Assembly (NCBI GenBank): GCA_003003925.1
Contig: PVWP01000003.1
Coordinates: 186,001-250,000 of the forward strand
Origin: Aphanothece cf. minutissima CCALA 015
Lineage (GTDB): Bacteria; Cyanobacteriota; Cyanobacteriia; PCC-6307; Cyanobiaceae
Reading direction: 5' to 3'
DNA length: 64,000 bases
Shown: positions 35,609-49,240 of the stretch, piece after piece
How positions within the stretch are numbered: the stretch's first letter is position 1
Layout of the letters: each line of letters begins with the position of its first letter
Position numbers and translations under genes: made by a program
Notes under the pieces: model-generated
What the model was told of the DNA's origin: nothing
Seen by the model: only the letters and a program-made list of their open reading frames with translations
Database searches by the model: none

Positions 35609-36631
35609 TTGATCGAGCTCGAGCACCTCAGCAAGCGTTTCGGTGGCCGCAAGGTTGCCCCCGTGCAGGCCCTCGACGACCTCTCCCTCAGCGTGCCGGC
35701 GGGTTCCCTTTACGGTCTGCTGGGGCCCAACGGCGCCGGCAAGACGACCGCCCTGCGCATCCTCTGCACCCTGCTGGCGCCCGATGCCGGCCAGGTCCGG
35801 GTGGCGGGGGTGGACGCCCTGGCCGAGCCCCGCGCCGTCCGGCGCCTGCTCGGCTACGTGGCCCAGGAGGTGGCCATCGACAAGATCCTCACGGGTCGGG
35901 AGCTGCTCCATCTCCAGGCCGCCCTGCATCACATGGGGGCCGCCGACCGTCTGGAGCGCACCGCCGAACTGATCGAGCTGCTCGCCATGGGGGAGTGGAT
36001 CGACCGCCGCTGCGGCGGCTACTCCGGCGGCATGCGCCGGCGTCTGGATCTGGCCGCCGGCCTGCTGCACCGCCCCAGGGTGCTGGTGCTCGATGAACCC
36101 ACCGTCGGCCTCGACATCGAGAGCCGCGCCACCATCTGGCAGGTGCTGCGCCAGCTGCGGGACCAGGGCACCACGGTGCTGCTCAGCAGCCACTACCTCG
36201 AGGAGGTGGATGCCCTCGCCGACCGCCTGGCCATCATCGACGGCGGCCGGGTGATCGCCGAAGGCACCCCCGCCGCCCTCAAGGGCGCCCTCGGTGGCGA
36301 CCGGGTGACGCTGCGGGTGCGGGAGTTCAGCGACGAGCAGGAGGCGAGCCGGGTGCGCGACCTGCTCCAGGCCTGCCGCGGTGTCCGCCAGGTGGTGGTC
36401 AACCGGGCCCAGGGCTATTCCCTCAACCTGGTGGTGGAGGACAGCGGTGTGGTGGAGACCCTGCGGCAGCAGCTGGCCGAGGCCCAGCTGCCGGTGTTCG
36501 CCCTGGCCCAGAGCCGTCCCAGCCTCGATGACGTCTACCTTCAGGCCACCGGCCGCACCCTGAGTGACGCGGAACTCTCCGTGGCCGGTCGCCGCGACCT
36601 CAAGGAGGAACGCAAGCAGTCGATGCGATGA
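35609..36631 (+). CDS. ABC transporter ATP-binding protein (ABC-2 type)
   Basis: 340 residues from a TTG start giving LIELEHLSKRFG. Walker A GPNGAGKTT, Q-loop YVAQEV, signature YSGGMRRRLDLA, Walker B VLVLDEPTVGLD and switch SSHYLEEV. The C-terminal 90 residues carry the DUF4162-like extension with FALAQSRPSLDDVYLQATG. Followed by its permease. The pair is of the daunorubicin/NodI export type; substrate unknown. Placement after ctaAB may mean cotranscription. Confidence 0.9.
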   Translation: MIELEHLSKRFGGRKVAPVQALDDLSLSVPAGSLYGLLGPNGAGKTTALRILCTLLAPDAGQVRVAGVDALAEPRAVRRLLGYVAQEVAIDKILTGRELLHLQAALHHMGAADRLERTAELIELLAMGEWIDRRCGGYSGGMRRRLDLAAGLLHRPRVLVLDEPTVGLDIESRATIWQVLRQLRDQGTTVLLSSHYLEEVDALADRLAIIDGGRVIAEGTPAALKGALGGDRVTLRVREFSDEQEASRVRDLLQACRGVRQVVVNRAQGYSLNLVVEDSGVVETLRQQLAEAQLPVFALAQSRPSLDDVYLQATGRTLSDAELSVAGRRDLKEERKQSMR

Positions 36632-36650
36632 CCCGCACCCCCCCATCCCC

Positions 36651-37514
36651 ATGACCAGCGCCAGCCCCTCCCTGACCCCCCTGCCCGCCGCCAGCGGTGA
36701 ACCGTCGGCCCTGGCCGAGATCACCCAGGAGACGCTCGCCCTCACCCGCCGGTTGTTCGTCCAGCTGGCCCGGCGTCCCTCCACCCTGGTGGCGGGCGTG
36801 CTGCAGCCGCTGATCTGGCTGGTGCTGTTCGGGGCCCTGTTCGCCAACGCTCCGGAGGGTCTGCTCCCCGGCGGCCTCAGCTACGGCCGCTTCCTGGGGG
36901 CCGGGGTGATCGTGTTCACGGCCTTCAGCGCCGCCCTCAATGCCGGTCTGCCGGTGATGTTCGACCGGGAGTTCGGATTTCTCAACCGCCTGCTGGTGGC
37001 GCCGTTGCGCTCCCGCAGCTCGATCGTCTTCGCCTCGGTGCTCTACATCACCAGCCTGAGCCTGGTGCAGAGTCTGGCGATCATGGGCACCGCAGCCCTG
37101 CTGGGCTACGGCTGGCCCGGTGGGGCGGGGTTGCTGCTGGTGCTGGTCACCCTGCTGCTGCTCGTCTTCGCCGTCACCGCCCTCAGCCTCGGCCTGGCCT
37201 TCGCCCTGCCGGGTCACATCGAGCTGATCGCGGTGATCTTCGTGGCCAACCTGCCGCTCCTGTTCGCCAGCACCGCCCTGGCCCCGATTTCCTTCATGCC
37301 CCCCTGGCTGGGCTGGCTGGCGGCCCTGAATCCCCTTACCTTCGCGATTGAACCGATCCGCGCCGCCTACGCGGGATCCTTCCACCTCACCGATGTGGTG
37401 CTGGTGGCCCCCTACGGATCCCTCTCGGCCCTCACCTGCCTGGCCATCCTGGCGGGGCTGGCCGCCGGTCTGTTCCTGCTGATCCGCCCGATGCTGGATC
37501 GCAAGCTCACCTGA
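36651..37514 (+). CDS. ABC-2 type transporter permease
   Basis: 287 residues, six transmembrane helices. Recognisable are QPLIWLVLFGALFAN, YGRFLGAGVIVFTAFSAALN, FDREFGFLNRLLVAPLRS (the cytoplasmic coupling region of NodJ/DrrB-type permeases) and NPLTFAIEPIRAAY. It partners the ATPase 19 bp upstream. Exported substrate not predictable. Confidence 0.9.
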   Translation: MTSASPSLTPLPAASGEPSALAEITQETLALTRRLFVQLARRPSTLVAGVLQPLIWLVLFGALFANAPEGLLPGGLSYGRFLGAGVIVFTAFSAALNAGLPVMFDREFGFLNRLLVAPLRSRSSIVFASVLYITSLSLVQSLAIMGTAALLGYGWPGGAGLLLVLVTLLLLVFAVTALSLGLAFALPGHIELIAVIFVANLPLLFASTALAPISFMPPWLGWLAALNPLTFAIEPIRAAYAGSFHLTDVVLVAPYGSLSALTCLAILAGLAAGLFLLIRPMLDRKLT

Positions 37515-37525
37515 CGCCCCGCCCC

Positions 37526-38116
37526 GTGTCCCTGCCGTCCCCCCGTCCAGAGCTTTCCCAGCTGCTGCTCGAAGCCATCCGCCGCAGGGATGCCGCCACC
37601 GTCGCCCGCCTCACCGGCCAGTGGGCCCACCGCCATGGGGTGACCTCCCTGGAGAGCTTCCGCACCGGCAGCGTGGTGGCCGAGGCGGGCTGGGAGGCCG
37701 GCGACTGGCTGCTGCAGCACATGGACGCGGCCATGGCCCCCGCCAGCGTGACCATGGCCGAGGCTTTCGCCGCCCTGGAAGATTCCTTCGCCGGCCCGCC
37801 GCCGCCCACTCCGACCCCGCCCGTCCCGGCCGCGACCACGGCTTTCCCCACCGCGATCACGCCCGTCCCCAGCCCGATGGTCCCCAGCCCGGTCACCCCC
37901 ATCAGGGTCGTCGCCGTGGCGAAAGCCCCCCTCACGGACGCCATCGAGCCGCCCCTCCCCGCCCCCGTGGCCGAGGCCGAAGGGACCGCCGGCCTGTCGG
38001 ACGTCATCGCCCTGCACCCCCTCACCCCGAGCACCTCGCCGGCCCCGGCGCCCCCCACCCTGGCCGACCTGCGCTGCTGGCTCTCCGCGGCGCCGCAGCA
38101 TCGACGCGCCAGCTGA
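37526..38116 (+). CDS. Hypothetical protein with proline-rich linker
   Basis: 196 residues, GTG start. The first 90 residues are helical and look folded (ELSQLLLEAIRRRDAATVARL; SLESFRTGSVVAEAGWEAGDW). Residues about 90-140 are Pro/Thr/Ala-rich and probably disordered. The last part contains a short helix TLADLRCWLSAAP. No known family. It begins 11 bp after the permease stop and may be the last gene of that unit. Confidence 0.55.
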   Translation: MSLPSPRPELSQLLLEAIRRRDAATVARLTGQWAHRHGVTSLESFRTGSVVAEAGWEAGDWLLQHMDAAMAPASVTMAEAFAALEDSFAGPPPPTPTPPVPAATTAFPTAITPVPSPMVPSPVTPIRVVAVAKAPLTDAIEPPLPAPVAEAEGTAGLSDVIALHPLTPSTSPAPAPPTLADLRCWLSAAPQHRRAS

Positions 38117-38140
38117 TCCCCGACACCCACTGCCGCCCCG

Positions 38141-38845
38141 ATGGCGTCTTCCCGTCCCCTGCCTGAACGGGCCGCCCTCGGCGGTCGACTGATCGTCTCG
38201 GTGCAGGCACCGGAGGGTTCCCCGATGCGCGATCCGGCCGTGATCGCGGCGATGGCGGAGGCCAGCCTGCTCCAGGGGGCCGCCGGCGTGCGGCTGGAAA
38301 GCCCCGAGCACATCGGCGCGGTGCGGCGCCGCTGCCCCGACGCCCTGATCGTCGGTCTCTGGAAGCGCACGTTTCCCGGCAGCCCGGTGTACATCACCCC
38401 CGGCTGGGAGGAGATCCGTGCCGTCTGGGCGGCGGGAGCCGATGTGGTGGCCATCGATGCCACCGAGCGCCCCAGGCCCGACGGCCAGGAGCTGGAGGCG
38501 CTGATCGTGCGTGCCAGCCAGGAGCTGGGGGCCCCGCTGATGGCGGATGTGGACAGCGTGGCGAACGGGCTGCGGGCGGCGACCCTGGGCTGCCAGTGGG
38601 TGGGTACCACCCTCTACGGCTACACCGAAGCCACCGCCGCGCAGCCGCCACCGGCCTGGGACCTGCTGGGCCCCCTGCGCCGCGAGCTGCCCGAAGCGGT
38701 GGCCCTGGTCTGCGAGGGGGGCATCGCCTCGAAGCAGGAGGCGACCCGCGCCCTCGCCTGTGGGGCCGATGCCGTGGTGGTGGGGACGGCGATCACGGGT
38801 GTGGACCTGCAGGTGGCCGCCTACGTAAAGGCCATGGCCGGCTGA
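38141..38845 (+). CDS. nanE: N-acetylmannosamine-6-phosphate 2-epimerase
   Basis: 234 residues, TIM barrel. LIVSVQAPEGSPMRDP opens the barrel, and VGLWKR holds the region of the catalytic lysine. GADVVAIDATERPRP, LMADVDSVANGLRAA and GGIASKQEATRALACGADAVVVGTAI are typical NanE stretches. It interconverts ManNAc-6-P and GlcNAc-6-P. No other sialic-acid genes are nearby, so it may serve cell-wall or surface polysaccharide recycling. Convergent with groEL. Confidence 0.88.
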   Translation: MASSRPLPERAALGGRLIVSVQAPEGSPMRDPAVIAAMAEASLLQGAAGVRLESPEHIGAVRRRCPDALIVGLWKRTFPGSPVYITPGWEEIRAVWAAGADVVAIDATERPRPDGQELEALIVRASQELGAPLMADVDSVANGLRAATLGCQWVGTTLYGYTEATAAQPPPAWDLLGPLRRELPEAVALVCEGGIASKQEATRALACGADAVVVGTAITGVDLQVAAYVKAMAG

Positions 38846-38868
38846 GCCTCAGCCCAACCGGCCCGTGC

Positions 38869-38882
38869 GAGCCCCCCGGGGC

Positions 38883-38884
<2 letters not shown>
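38869..38884. terminator. Hairpin at the nanE/groEL convergence
   Basis: GAGCCC-CCCG-GGGCTC, overlapping the groEL stop codon on the minus strand. A perfect 6-bp stem between two converging genes; no T run, so only a candidate. Confidence 0.35.
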
Positions 38885-42886
<4,002 letters not shown>

Positions 42887-42895
42887 CGGCGTGGC

Positions 42896-43738
42896 TCAGC
42901 CCAGGCCCAGGGCCCTGAGCACGTCGTTGCAGGGGAGGTCACGCAGGTGGCCATCGGAACCCAGTCCTTGTACTCCGTCGCGCACCGGAAGGCTGTCGCT
43001 GCTGCGACCCAGGGCCACCACCGGCGTGCCGCTGAGCAGGGCCAGTTCGATCGTCACCGGATCGCTGGCCAGCACCACGTCACTGGCGGCCACCAGGGCG
43101 GCCCGGCCGGGGATCTCGGCCGCCGTGGCCGGCGGCAACTGCTGGCTGCGCAGGCCGGGGAGGCTGGCGGCGATGCGGCCGGGGAGCTCCTGCCAGGCCG
43201 CCTCGGGCCAGTCGCCGGGGCGGCCGGAGGGGGCCAGCAGCAGCATGGGCCCGTCGCCGGCCGGCAGCGCGGCCATGGCTTCGTCGAGGGCGGTTCGGGG
43301 GAGGGCCAGGCGGAAAGCGGCGGCCTCCAGCCGCACCCCGATCGGCCGCAGGTAGGCCTCAAGGGCCTGGGCCGGCCAGAGACCCTGGGGCACCTGCACC
43401 TTCTCGGTGGCGGAGAAGCCCCCGGCCGCCATCCGGTTGGGGATGTGGCTCATCGAGAGCATCAGGTCGACCTGACGGCCGGCCGCCAGATTGATGCAGG
43501 CCTGGAAATCGGGCTCTCGCACCGACCCCAGCAGGTTGGCCCAGTCGGCCAGGGTGGCGTCGCCGAAGTTGAAGGGGATCACCTTCTCCACCGCCGGCAG
43601 CAGCTTCCAGAGAGCGGCCAGCGTCGGGTGGCAGACCACCTGCATCTGGAACCGGAGCTGTTCGGCGGTGGCCGCCACGGCCGGAAGCGCCTGCAGCTGG
43701 CTGGCGCCGTCGCCCGGGATCAGAAACAGTGCGCGCAT
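42896..43738 (-). CDS. Glycosyltransferase family 9-like protein
   Basis: 280 residues. N-terminal Rossmann start [21 protein letters not shown] and [14 protein letters not shown] strands as in ADP-heptose transferases. C-terminal domain: [20 protein letters not shown] and [27 protein letters not shown], the nucleotide-sugar half. The usual heptosyltransferase Asp/Glu signature is partly blurred, so the substrate is unclear. Same strand as, and 9 bp from, the K+ channel gene. Confidence 0.75.
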   Translation of the reverse strand: MRALFLIPGDGASQLQALPAVAATAEQLRFQMQVVCHPTLAALWKLLPAVEKVIPFNFGDATLADWANLLGSVREPDFQACINLAAGRQVDLMLSMSHIPNRMAAGGFSATEKVQVPQGLWPAQALEAYLRPIGVRLEAAAFRLALPRTALDEAMAALPAGDGPMLLLAPSGRPGDWPEAAWQELPGRIAASLPGLRSQQLPPATAAEIPGRAALVAASDVVLASDPVTIELALLSGTPVVALGRSSDSLPVRDGVQGLGSDGHLRDLPCNDVLRALGLG

Positions 43739-43817
43739 CGGGCGTTCGGTCGGGCGGGCCTCGCGGCCTGATTGTATGGAGAGGACTCCAGTGTTCCGCC
43801 CGGGCGGCCCATCGCTT

Positions 43818-44525
43818 GTGCATTTGCTGATCGCCGCCGCCGGCAGCGGGCGCCGCATGGGTGCCGCCACCAACAAGCTGCTGCTGCCCCTGGCCGGACG
43901 CCCCGTTCTGGCCTGGACGCTGGACGCCGCCCTGGCCTGCGGGGCCATCCGCTGGATCGGGGTGATGGGCCGGCCGGAGGACGAGGCGGCGATCGGCGCC
44001 ATCCTGGCCGCGGCGGAGCCCCGGCGGTCCCTGGCCCAGCCGGTGGCCTGGATCGTCGGCGGCGACACCCGCCAGGAGTCGGTGCGGCTGGGCCTGGCAG
44101 CCCTGCCGGCGGATGCCGAGGCGGTGCTGATCCATGACGGCGCCCGTTGCCTGGCGGAACCGGACCTGCTGGAGCGCTGCGCCACGGCCCTGAAGGAGGC
44201 GATGGCCGAGGGGGCCGGCATCATCGCCGCCACCCCCGTCACCGACACCATCAAGCAGGTGGATGGCCGCGGCGTGATCACCGCCACCCCCGAACGCAGC
44301 GGCCTGTGGGCGGCCCAGACCCCCCAGGGGTTTGGGGTGGCCCAGCTGCGGGAGGCCCACGGGCGGGCCGAGCGCGAGGGCTGGAGCGTCACCGATGACG
44401 CGGCGCTATATGAACGCCTGGGGCTGCCGGTGCGGGTGCTGGAGGCGCCCCCCTCCAACATCAAGCTCACCACCCGTTTCGATCTCACCATCGCCAGCGC
44501 CGTGCTGGCGGCCCGCGCTGCCTGA
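43818..44525 (+). CDS. ispD: 2-C-methyl-D-erythritol 4-phosphate cytidylyltransferase
   Basis: 235 residues from a GTG start giving [15 protein letters not shown]; an ATG at 43776 would add 14 residues unlike homologues. Motifs: GSGRRMG with [16 protein letters not shown] (CTP binding), [31 protein letters not shown] and TDDAALYE. It makes CDP-ME in the MEP isoprenoid pathway, which supplies chlorophyll phytol, carotenoids and quinone tails. Confidence 0.94.
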   Translation: MHLLIAAAGSGRRMGAATNKLLLPLAGRPVLAWTLDAALACGAIRWIGVMGRPEDEAAIGAILAAAEPRRSLAQPVAWIVGGDTRQESVRLGLAALPADAEAVLIHDGARCLAEPDLLERCATALKEAMAEGAGIIAATPVTDTIKQVDGRGVITATPERSGLWAAQTPQGFGVAQLREAHGRAEREGWSVTDDAALYERLGLPVRVLEAPPSNIKLTTRFDLTIASAVLAARAA

Positions 44526-44533
44526 GCTCGCCG

Positions 44534-45598
44534 ATGGACAGCCCCACCCAGATCGAAACGATCGCCACCCGCTGGCAGGGGTCCTTCCACAACCGATGCC
44601 AGGTGGCCGCGAACGTGGCCAGGGGCGGCCCGGCAGCGCCCGAGCTCACCCGGGAGCTGCGCACCCTGGAGGTGGAGCGGCTGCAGGCGCCCCAACTGGG
44701 GGTGGTGGTGCTCTATTTCCAGGAATCCCGGGCCAGGGCCCCCCAGCTGGCCCACCGCCAGCGGGTGGTGGTGCTGCGTCAGGATCCGGACCGCGGCGCT
44801 GTCCGGGCCGAGCAGCTGTTCTTCCGCGGCGGACCCACCTACGACCGCCCGCCCCTGGCGGCCTCCCTGGTGCAGGAGCTGGGCCCGGAGGCCTTCGACC
44901 GCCATCCGGGCTGCGACCTCTTTTTCGAGGCGGAGCCGGCCCTCGACCGCTTCCGCGCCCGCATGGATCCGGGCGCCTGCCGCTATCGGCATCCCCAGGA
45001 CGGGGAGGTCTGCGCCGAGTTCGAGATGCTGCTCCATCCCGACCAGCTCTGGTACCGGGACCGCAGCCTGCGGCTGGCCGACGGGTCGGTGCGGGGCGAG
45101 GTCGACGGCTTCAGCTGGCTGCTGTTCGACCGGGCGGCGGGAGCGGCCGAGCTGCCGGCCCTGGTGGGGCAGCAGGGGGTGTGGCGCGGCAGCTTCCGCC
45201 GCTACGACGCCGGCGGCGGCCTGCTCGACACCTTCCCCAGCCTGGTCACCATCCGGGTGTTCCAGGAAGCGGGCCACTGGCGCTATCACCAGACCAACCT
45301 GCTGGGCCCCGAGAACGCTCCGCTGCGGCGCATCGAGGCCCGGGGCGAGATCCACTCCGGCCGGGTGTGGTTCGCCAGCGAGCGCTACCGGGGCTGGGCC
45401 ATGGATCTGCCGGGGGAGCAGCCCGCCGCCGGCAGCCTGCTGGTGATGCACCCCCACGACCCCGCCGACCCCGAGGTGCACGAGATCATCAGCTGCAGCC
45501 CCGATGGCCGCCGCCGCTGGCGGGTGGCCCAGATGCTGAAGGAGGGCTGCCTGGTGGGGCGCACCGCCATCGACGAGGAGAGGCTCACGGGCGACTGA
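44534..45598 (+). CDS. CpcT/CpeT-like and DUF3598-like two-domain protein
   Basis: 354 residues. The N-terminal half (about 1-205) has the order of features seen in CpcT/CpeT bilin lyases: WQGSFHNRCQ, VVLYFQESR, AEQLFF, then HPGCDLFFE and FEMLLHPDQLWYRDRS. The C-terminal half (about 212-350) reads GVWRGSFRRYDAGGGLLDTF, HYQTN-like RYHQTNLL, and EIISCSPDGRRRWRVAQML, resembling DUF3598, a lipocalin-like fold. Both domains are beta-barrels linked to phycobilin handling; true activity is unknown. Its end overlaps the LD-carboxypeptidase gene by 14 bp (convergent). Confidence 0.65.
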   Translation: MDSPTQIETIATRWQGSFHNRCQVAANVARGGPAAPELTRELRTLEVERLQAPQLGVVVLYFQESRARAPQLAHRQRVVVLRQDPDRGAVRAEQLFFRGGPTYDRPPLAASLVQELGPEAFDRHPGCDLFFEAEPALDRFRARMDPGACRYRHPQDGEVCAEFEMLLHPDQLWYRDRSLRLADGSVRGEVDGFSWLLFDRAAGAAELPALVGQQGVWRGSFRRYDAGGGLLDTFPSLVTIRVFQEAGHWRYHQTNLLGPENAPLRRIEARGEIHSGRVWFASERYRGWAMDLPGEQPAAGSLLVMHPHDPADPEVHEIISCSPDGRRRWRVAQMLKEGCLVGRTAIDEERLTGD

Positions 45599-46544
45599 CG
45601 CTCCCCCCGGCACCATCGATGAGGCTCAGCCGGCCGCGGTCGGCGTCGAGGCGGGCGCGCACCCCCAGGGGCAGGGCGGCATTGACGTCGCCGTGGCCCA
45701 CCGGCAGGCCGGCCAGCACCGGGATCCCCAGATCGGCCGTGCGCTCCCGGAGCACCTGCTCCAGGCTGAAGCGGTTGGCGTCGCCTTCGGGGTCGGTGGG
45801 ATCGTCACAGCCCTCGAAGCTGCCGAAGCCAAGGCCCCCCAGGCGCTGCAGGGCACCGCAGAGGCGCCAGTGGGTGAGCATCCGCTCGATCCGGTAGGGG
45901 GCCTCCCCCACGTCCTCGAGGATCAGGATCGCCCCGTCCAGGTCCGGCAGGTGCGGGGTGCCCAGCAGGTGGGTCGCCACCGTGAGGTTGGCGGCCAGCA
46001 GGGGTCCTTCGGCCTGGCCGCCCACCCAGCTCTCCCCCGCCAGATCGGCCAGGGGCTCGCCGAACAGCAGGGCCCGCAGCCGCTCCCGGCTCCAGGCCGG
46101 TTCGGCGGCCAGGGTGGTGAGCAGGGGCCCGTGGATGGCGCCCCCCTGGCCCGTCGCCAGCCGGTGCCACAGCAGGGACGTGACATCGGAGAAGCCCAGC
46201 AGCCAGCCCCCGGCCGTCTCCAGGGGGCGCTCCAGCAGCCGCGCCGATCCCCAGCCCCCCCGCACGCAGGCCAGCAGGGCCGCCGGCTGCCCCGGAGCGG
46301 CCTCCGGCTGCAGATCGCCGGCCCGTTCGGCGTCCCGACCCGCCAGGTAGCCCCAGCGGCGCGCGGGCAGCCGGGCGGGATCGTCATCCAGCGCCAGGCC
46401 CCAGCCGGCCAGCACCGCCAGGCCCGCCTGCAGCCGCTCCAGATCGGCCAGGGCGGAGCTGGCGGCCACCAGCCGCACCCGGTCGCCCGGACGCAGGGCC
46501 GGCGGCTGGTGGGGCGGTGGCGGCTGGGGCGCTGCGGCGGCCAT
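45585..46544 (-). CDS. LD-carboxypeptidase family protein (S66)
   Basis: 319 residues. RPGDRVRLVAASSALADLERL is the N-terminal start. ACVRGGWGSARLL and LLGFSDVTSLLWHRL (nucleophile Ser) form the active-site side, and ILILEDVGEAPYRIERMLTHW gives the Glu. PVLAGLPVGHGDVNAALPLG carries the catalytic His. It cleaves the terminal D-Ala of murein tetrapeptides for recycling. It follows ubiA by 5 bp. Confidence 0.9.
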   Translation of the reverse strand: MAAAAPQPPPPHQPPALRPGDRVRLVAASSALADLERLQAGLAVLAGWGLALDDDPARLPARRWGYLAGRDAERAGDLQPEAAPGQPAALLACVRGGWGSARLLERPLETAGGWLLGFSDVTSLLWHRLATGQGGAIHGPLLTTLAAEPAWSRERLRALLFGEPLADLAGESWVGGQAEGPLLAANLTVATHLLGTPHLPDLDGAILILEDVGEAPYRIERMLTHWRLCGALQRLGGLGFGSFEGCDDPTDPEGDANRFSLEQVLRERTADLGIPVLAGLPVGHGDVNAALPLGVRARLDADRGRLSLIDGAGGSVSRP

Positions 46545-46549
46545 GGCGG

Positions 46550-47464
46550 TCAGGCGGCGGTGGAGAGCACCACCGCCAGCAGCAGCAGGGCACCAAGCCA
46601 CACCTGCACCGCGAAATGCCTTCCGTAGGCGCTGCGGGGCAGGTCGGGGCGGCGCAGCTGGGCCGCCTGCTGCTGCATGGCCAGGGCCGCGACGGCCCAG
46701 GGCAGCCAGAATGGCAGCCCCGCCCGCCCCTGCAGCAGTACCGCCAGGGCGAGGGCGGCGCAGGTGAGCCCGTAGCAGAGCGCCACCGCCAGGGGCGCCC
46801 TGGCCCCCAGGCTCAGGGCGCTGCTGCGCACCCCAAGGCGCCGGTCGTCCTCCCGGTCGCTCATCGCATACACGGTGTCGAAGCCGAAGGTCCAGCTCAC
46901 CGCCGCCAGCCAGGTGAGCACCAGGGGCCACCCCCCCAGGTTGCCCTGCAGGCCCCCCTGGGCGGCCGCCCAGGGCAGCAGCACGGCGAAGCCCCAGCAG
47001 AGGGCCAGCACCAGCTGGGGATAGGCGAACCAGCGCTTGGCGGAGGGGTAGAGGAGCACCAGCGGCAGTGTCGCCAGGGCCAGGCCCACACACAGCACCC
47101 GGCTGGCGGCGGGCAGGGCCAGCAGGGCCGCCAGCGCCACCACCAGGCAGAGCAGCAGCAGCACCGTCGCCGTGCCCACCCCGAGGCGGCCATCGGCCAG
47201 GGGGCGGTGGCGGGTGCGCTCCACCAGGGGATCGATGCGCCGGTCCCAGAGGTCGTTGGCCACGCAGCCGGCGCCGCTCACCGCCAGGCCCCCCAGCACG
47301 ATCCAGGCCACCAGCAGGGCCGGTGGCGGCACGGCCGGCCCCAGCCAGAGGGCCCAGCCGGCGGGGATCAGCAGGATCAGCCGGCCGCTGGGCTTGTGCC
47401 AGCGCAGCAGCTCGAGCCAGGCCGGAGCGCGGCCGGGGGCCATCGGGACGTTCACCGCGGGCAA
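46550..47464 (-). CDS. ubiA: 4-hydroxybenzoate polyprenyltransferase family protein
   Basis: 304 residues (an ATG at 47443 would shorten it by seven), about eight membrane helices. First Asp motif GCVANDLWDRRIDPLVERT; second around FGFDTVYAMSDREDDRRLG. It attaches a solanesyl-type tail to 4-hydroxybenzoate, an early step of cyanobacterial plastoquinone synthesis. It stands upstream of the LD-carboxypeptidase gene and divergent from ppx. Confidence 0.9.
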   Translation of the reverse strand: MPAVNVPMAPGRAPAWLELLRWHKPSGRLILLIPAGWALWLGPAVPPPALLVAWIVLGGLAVSGAGCVANDLWDRRIDPLVERTRHRPLADGRLGVGTATVLLLLCLVVALAALLALPAASRVLCVGLALATLPLVLLYPSAKRWFAYPQLVLALCWGFAVLLPWAAAQGGLQGNLGGWPLVLTWLAAVSWTFGFDTVYAMSDREDDRRLGVRSSALSLGARAPLAVALCYGLTCAALALAVLLQGRAGLPFWLPWAVAALAMQQQAAQLRRPDLPRSAYGRHFAVQVWLGALLLLAVVLSTAA

Positions 47465-47572
47465 CGGTCGGGTGGCGGCACCCTATCCAACTCCTGACGG
47501 TGACGTTCCAGCGGCCGATCCGGAGCGTCGCCCGGTGGCAAAGTGGCGCCGCCGCCGCCCGGGCCGACCCCC

Positions 47573-49240
47573 ATGCCCCCGATCCCCGATCCGGCGTCCG
47601 CCGCGTTGGCTTCGGTTCCCGCCACCACCCCCGGAGGGGAACGGCGGGTGGCGGCCATCGACATCGGCACCAATTCCATCCACCTGCTGGTGGCGGCGAT
47701 CGATCCGGCCCTCGGCAGCTTCTCGGTGGTGGTGGCGGAGAAGTCCACCACCCGGCTGGGGGAGAGGGATCCGGAAACCGGGGACCTCACCCCGGAGGCG
47801 ATCGAGCGCGCCTTCCTCACCCTGCGCCACTGCCGGGACCTGGCCACCAGCCACGGGGTGGAGCAGATCGTCACCGCCGCCACCAGCGCGGTGCGGGAGG
47901 CCCCGAACGGCCGTTCCTTCCTGCAGGGCCTCCAGGACCAGCTGGGACTGGCCGTGGATCTGGTCAGCGGGCCCGAAGAGGCCCGGCTGATCTACCTGGG
48001 GGTGCTCTCGGGCCTCTCCTTCGGCGACCAGCCCTATTTCATCCTCGACATCGGCGGCGGCTCCACCGAGCTGGTGCTCGCCGACGGCCGCGATGCCCGG
48101 GCCCTGACCAGCACCCGCATCGGCGCGGTGCGCCTGCAGCGGGAGTTCTGCCGGGAGGATCCCCTGACGCCGGCCCGACGGGGCTTCCTCGAGGCCTACA
48201 TCCAGGGGGCGATGGATCCGGCCGTCGCCGAGGTGAAGCGGGAGCTGCGGCCGGGGGAGAAGCCCGTCCTGGTGGCCACCAGCGGCACCGCCATGGCGAT
48301 GGCGGCCCTGGCCTCCGCCCAGGACCCCAATCCACCCCTGAAGCTTGACGGCTACCGCCTCGGCCGGGCCCGGCTGGACGAGATCGTCGAGCGGCTGGTG
48401 GCCATGACCCCGGACCAGCGCCGGGCCCTCACCGCCATCAACGAGCGCCGGGCCGAGATCATCGTCCCGGGCGCCCTGATCCTCCAGACCACCATGGAGA
48501 TCCTCCAGGTCCGGGAGTTGGTGGTCTGCGAGCGGGCCCTGCGGGAGGGCCTGATCGTCGACTGGATGCTGCGCAACGGCCTGCTGGTCGACCGGTTCAC
48601 CTTCCAGAGCACGATCCGCCGCCGCACCGTGCTGCACCTGGCCCGCACCTACGGGGTGGACACGGACCGGGCCGCCCGGGTGGCCAGCCACGCCCTGAGC
48701 CTCTACGACCAGACCCGGGGGCTGCTGCACGACGACGACGGCGAGGGCCGCGCCCTGCTCTGGGCGGCGGCCCAGCTGCACGCCTGCGGCAAGCACGTCA
48801 ACATCGCCGCTTACCACAAGCACACCTGGTACCTGATCCGCCATGGGGAGCTGCTGGGGTACTCCGAGACCGAGCACCTGATGGTGGCGGCGATCGCCCG
48901 CTACCACCGGCGCAGCCTGCCCAAGAAGCGTCATGAGTCGTGGCAGCTGATCGAAGCCGGCCAGCACCGCCACACCGTTTTCACGATGGCCCTGCTGCTG
49001 CGGCTGGCCGCCGCCCTCGATCGCCGGCCTGCCCCCGGCATCGCGGCGATCACCGTGTCTGCGGACACCGACCGGGCCCTTCAGCCCCGTGGCTTCACCA
49101 TCGGTCTGCAGGCCGGGCCGCCGGCCGTCGGCGAGCCTCCCCTGGATCTCAGCCTGGAGGAGTGGAGCCTGCGCTCGTGCGCGGATCTGGTGCTGGAGGC
49201 CACGGGCCTGCGGCTCACGGTGCGGCAGGCGTCGCCCTGA
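47573..49240 (+). CDS. ppx: Exopolyphosphatase/guanosine pentaphosphatase (Ppx/GppA)
   Basis: 555 residues from the ATG at 47573. Actin-like ATPase fold: VAAIDIGTNSIHLLVAA, ATSAVREAPNG, LDIGGGSTELVLA and ATSGTAMAMAAL. The C-terminal HD-type domain has LLWAAAQLHACGKHVN and HLMVAAIARYHRR. It removes terminal phosphate from polyphosphate and/or pppGpp. Its last 26 bp overlap the convergent RodZ-like gene. Confidence 0.93.
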   Translation: MPPIPDPASAALASVPATTPGGERRVAAIDIGTNSIHLLVAAIDPALGSFSVVVAEKSTTRLGERDPETGDLTPEAIERAFLTLRHCRDLATSHGVEQIVTAATSAVREAPNGRSFLQGLQDQLGLAVDLVSGPEEARLIYLGVLSGLSFGDQPYFILDIGGGSTELVLADGRDARALTSTRIGAVRLQREFCREDPLTPARRGFLEAYIQGAMDPAVAEVKRELRPGEKPVLVATSGTAMAMAALASAQDPNPPLKLDGYRLGRARLDEIVERLVAMTPDQRRALTAINERRAEIIVPGALILQTTMEILQVRELVVCERALREGLIVDWMLRNGLLVDRFTFQSTIRRRTVLHLARTYGVDTDRAARVASHALSLYDQTRGLLHDDDGEGRALLWAAAQLHACGKHVNIAAYHKHTWYLIRHGELLGYSETEHLMVAAIARYHRRSLPKKRHESWQLIEAGQHRHTVFTMALLLRLAAALDRRPAPGIAAITVSADTDRALQPRGFTIGLQAGPPAVGEPPLDLSLEEWSLRSCADLVLEATGLRLTVRQASP

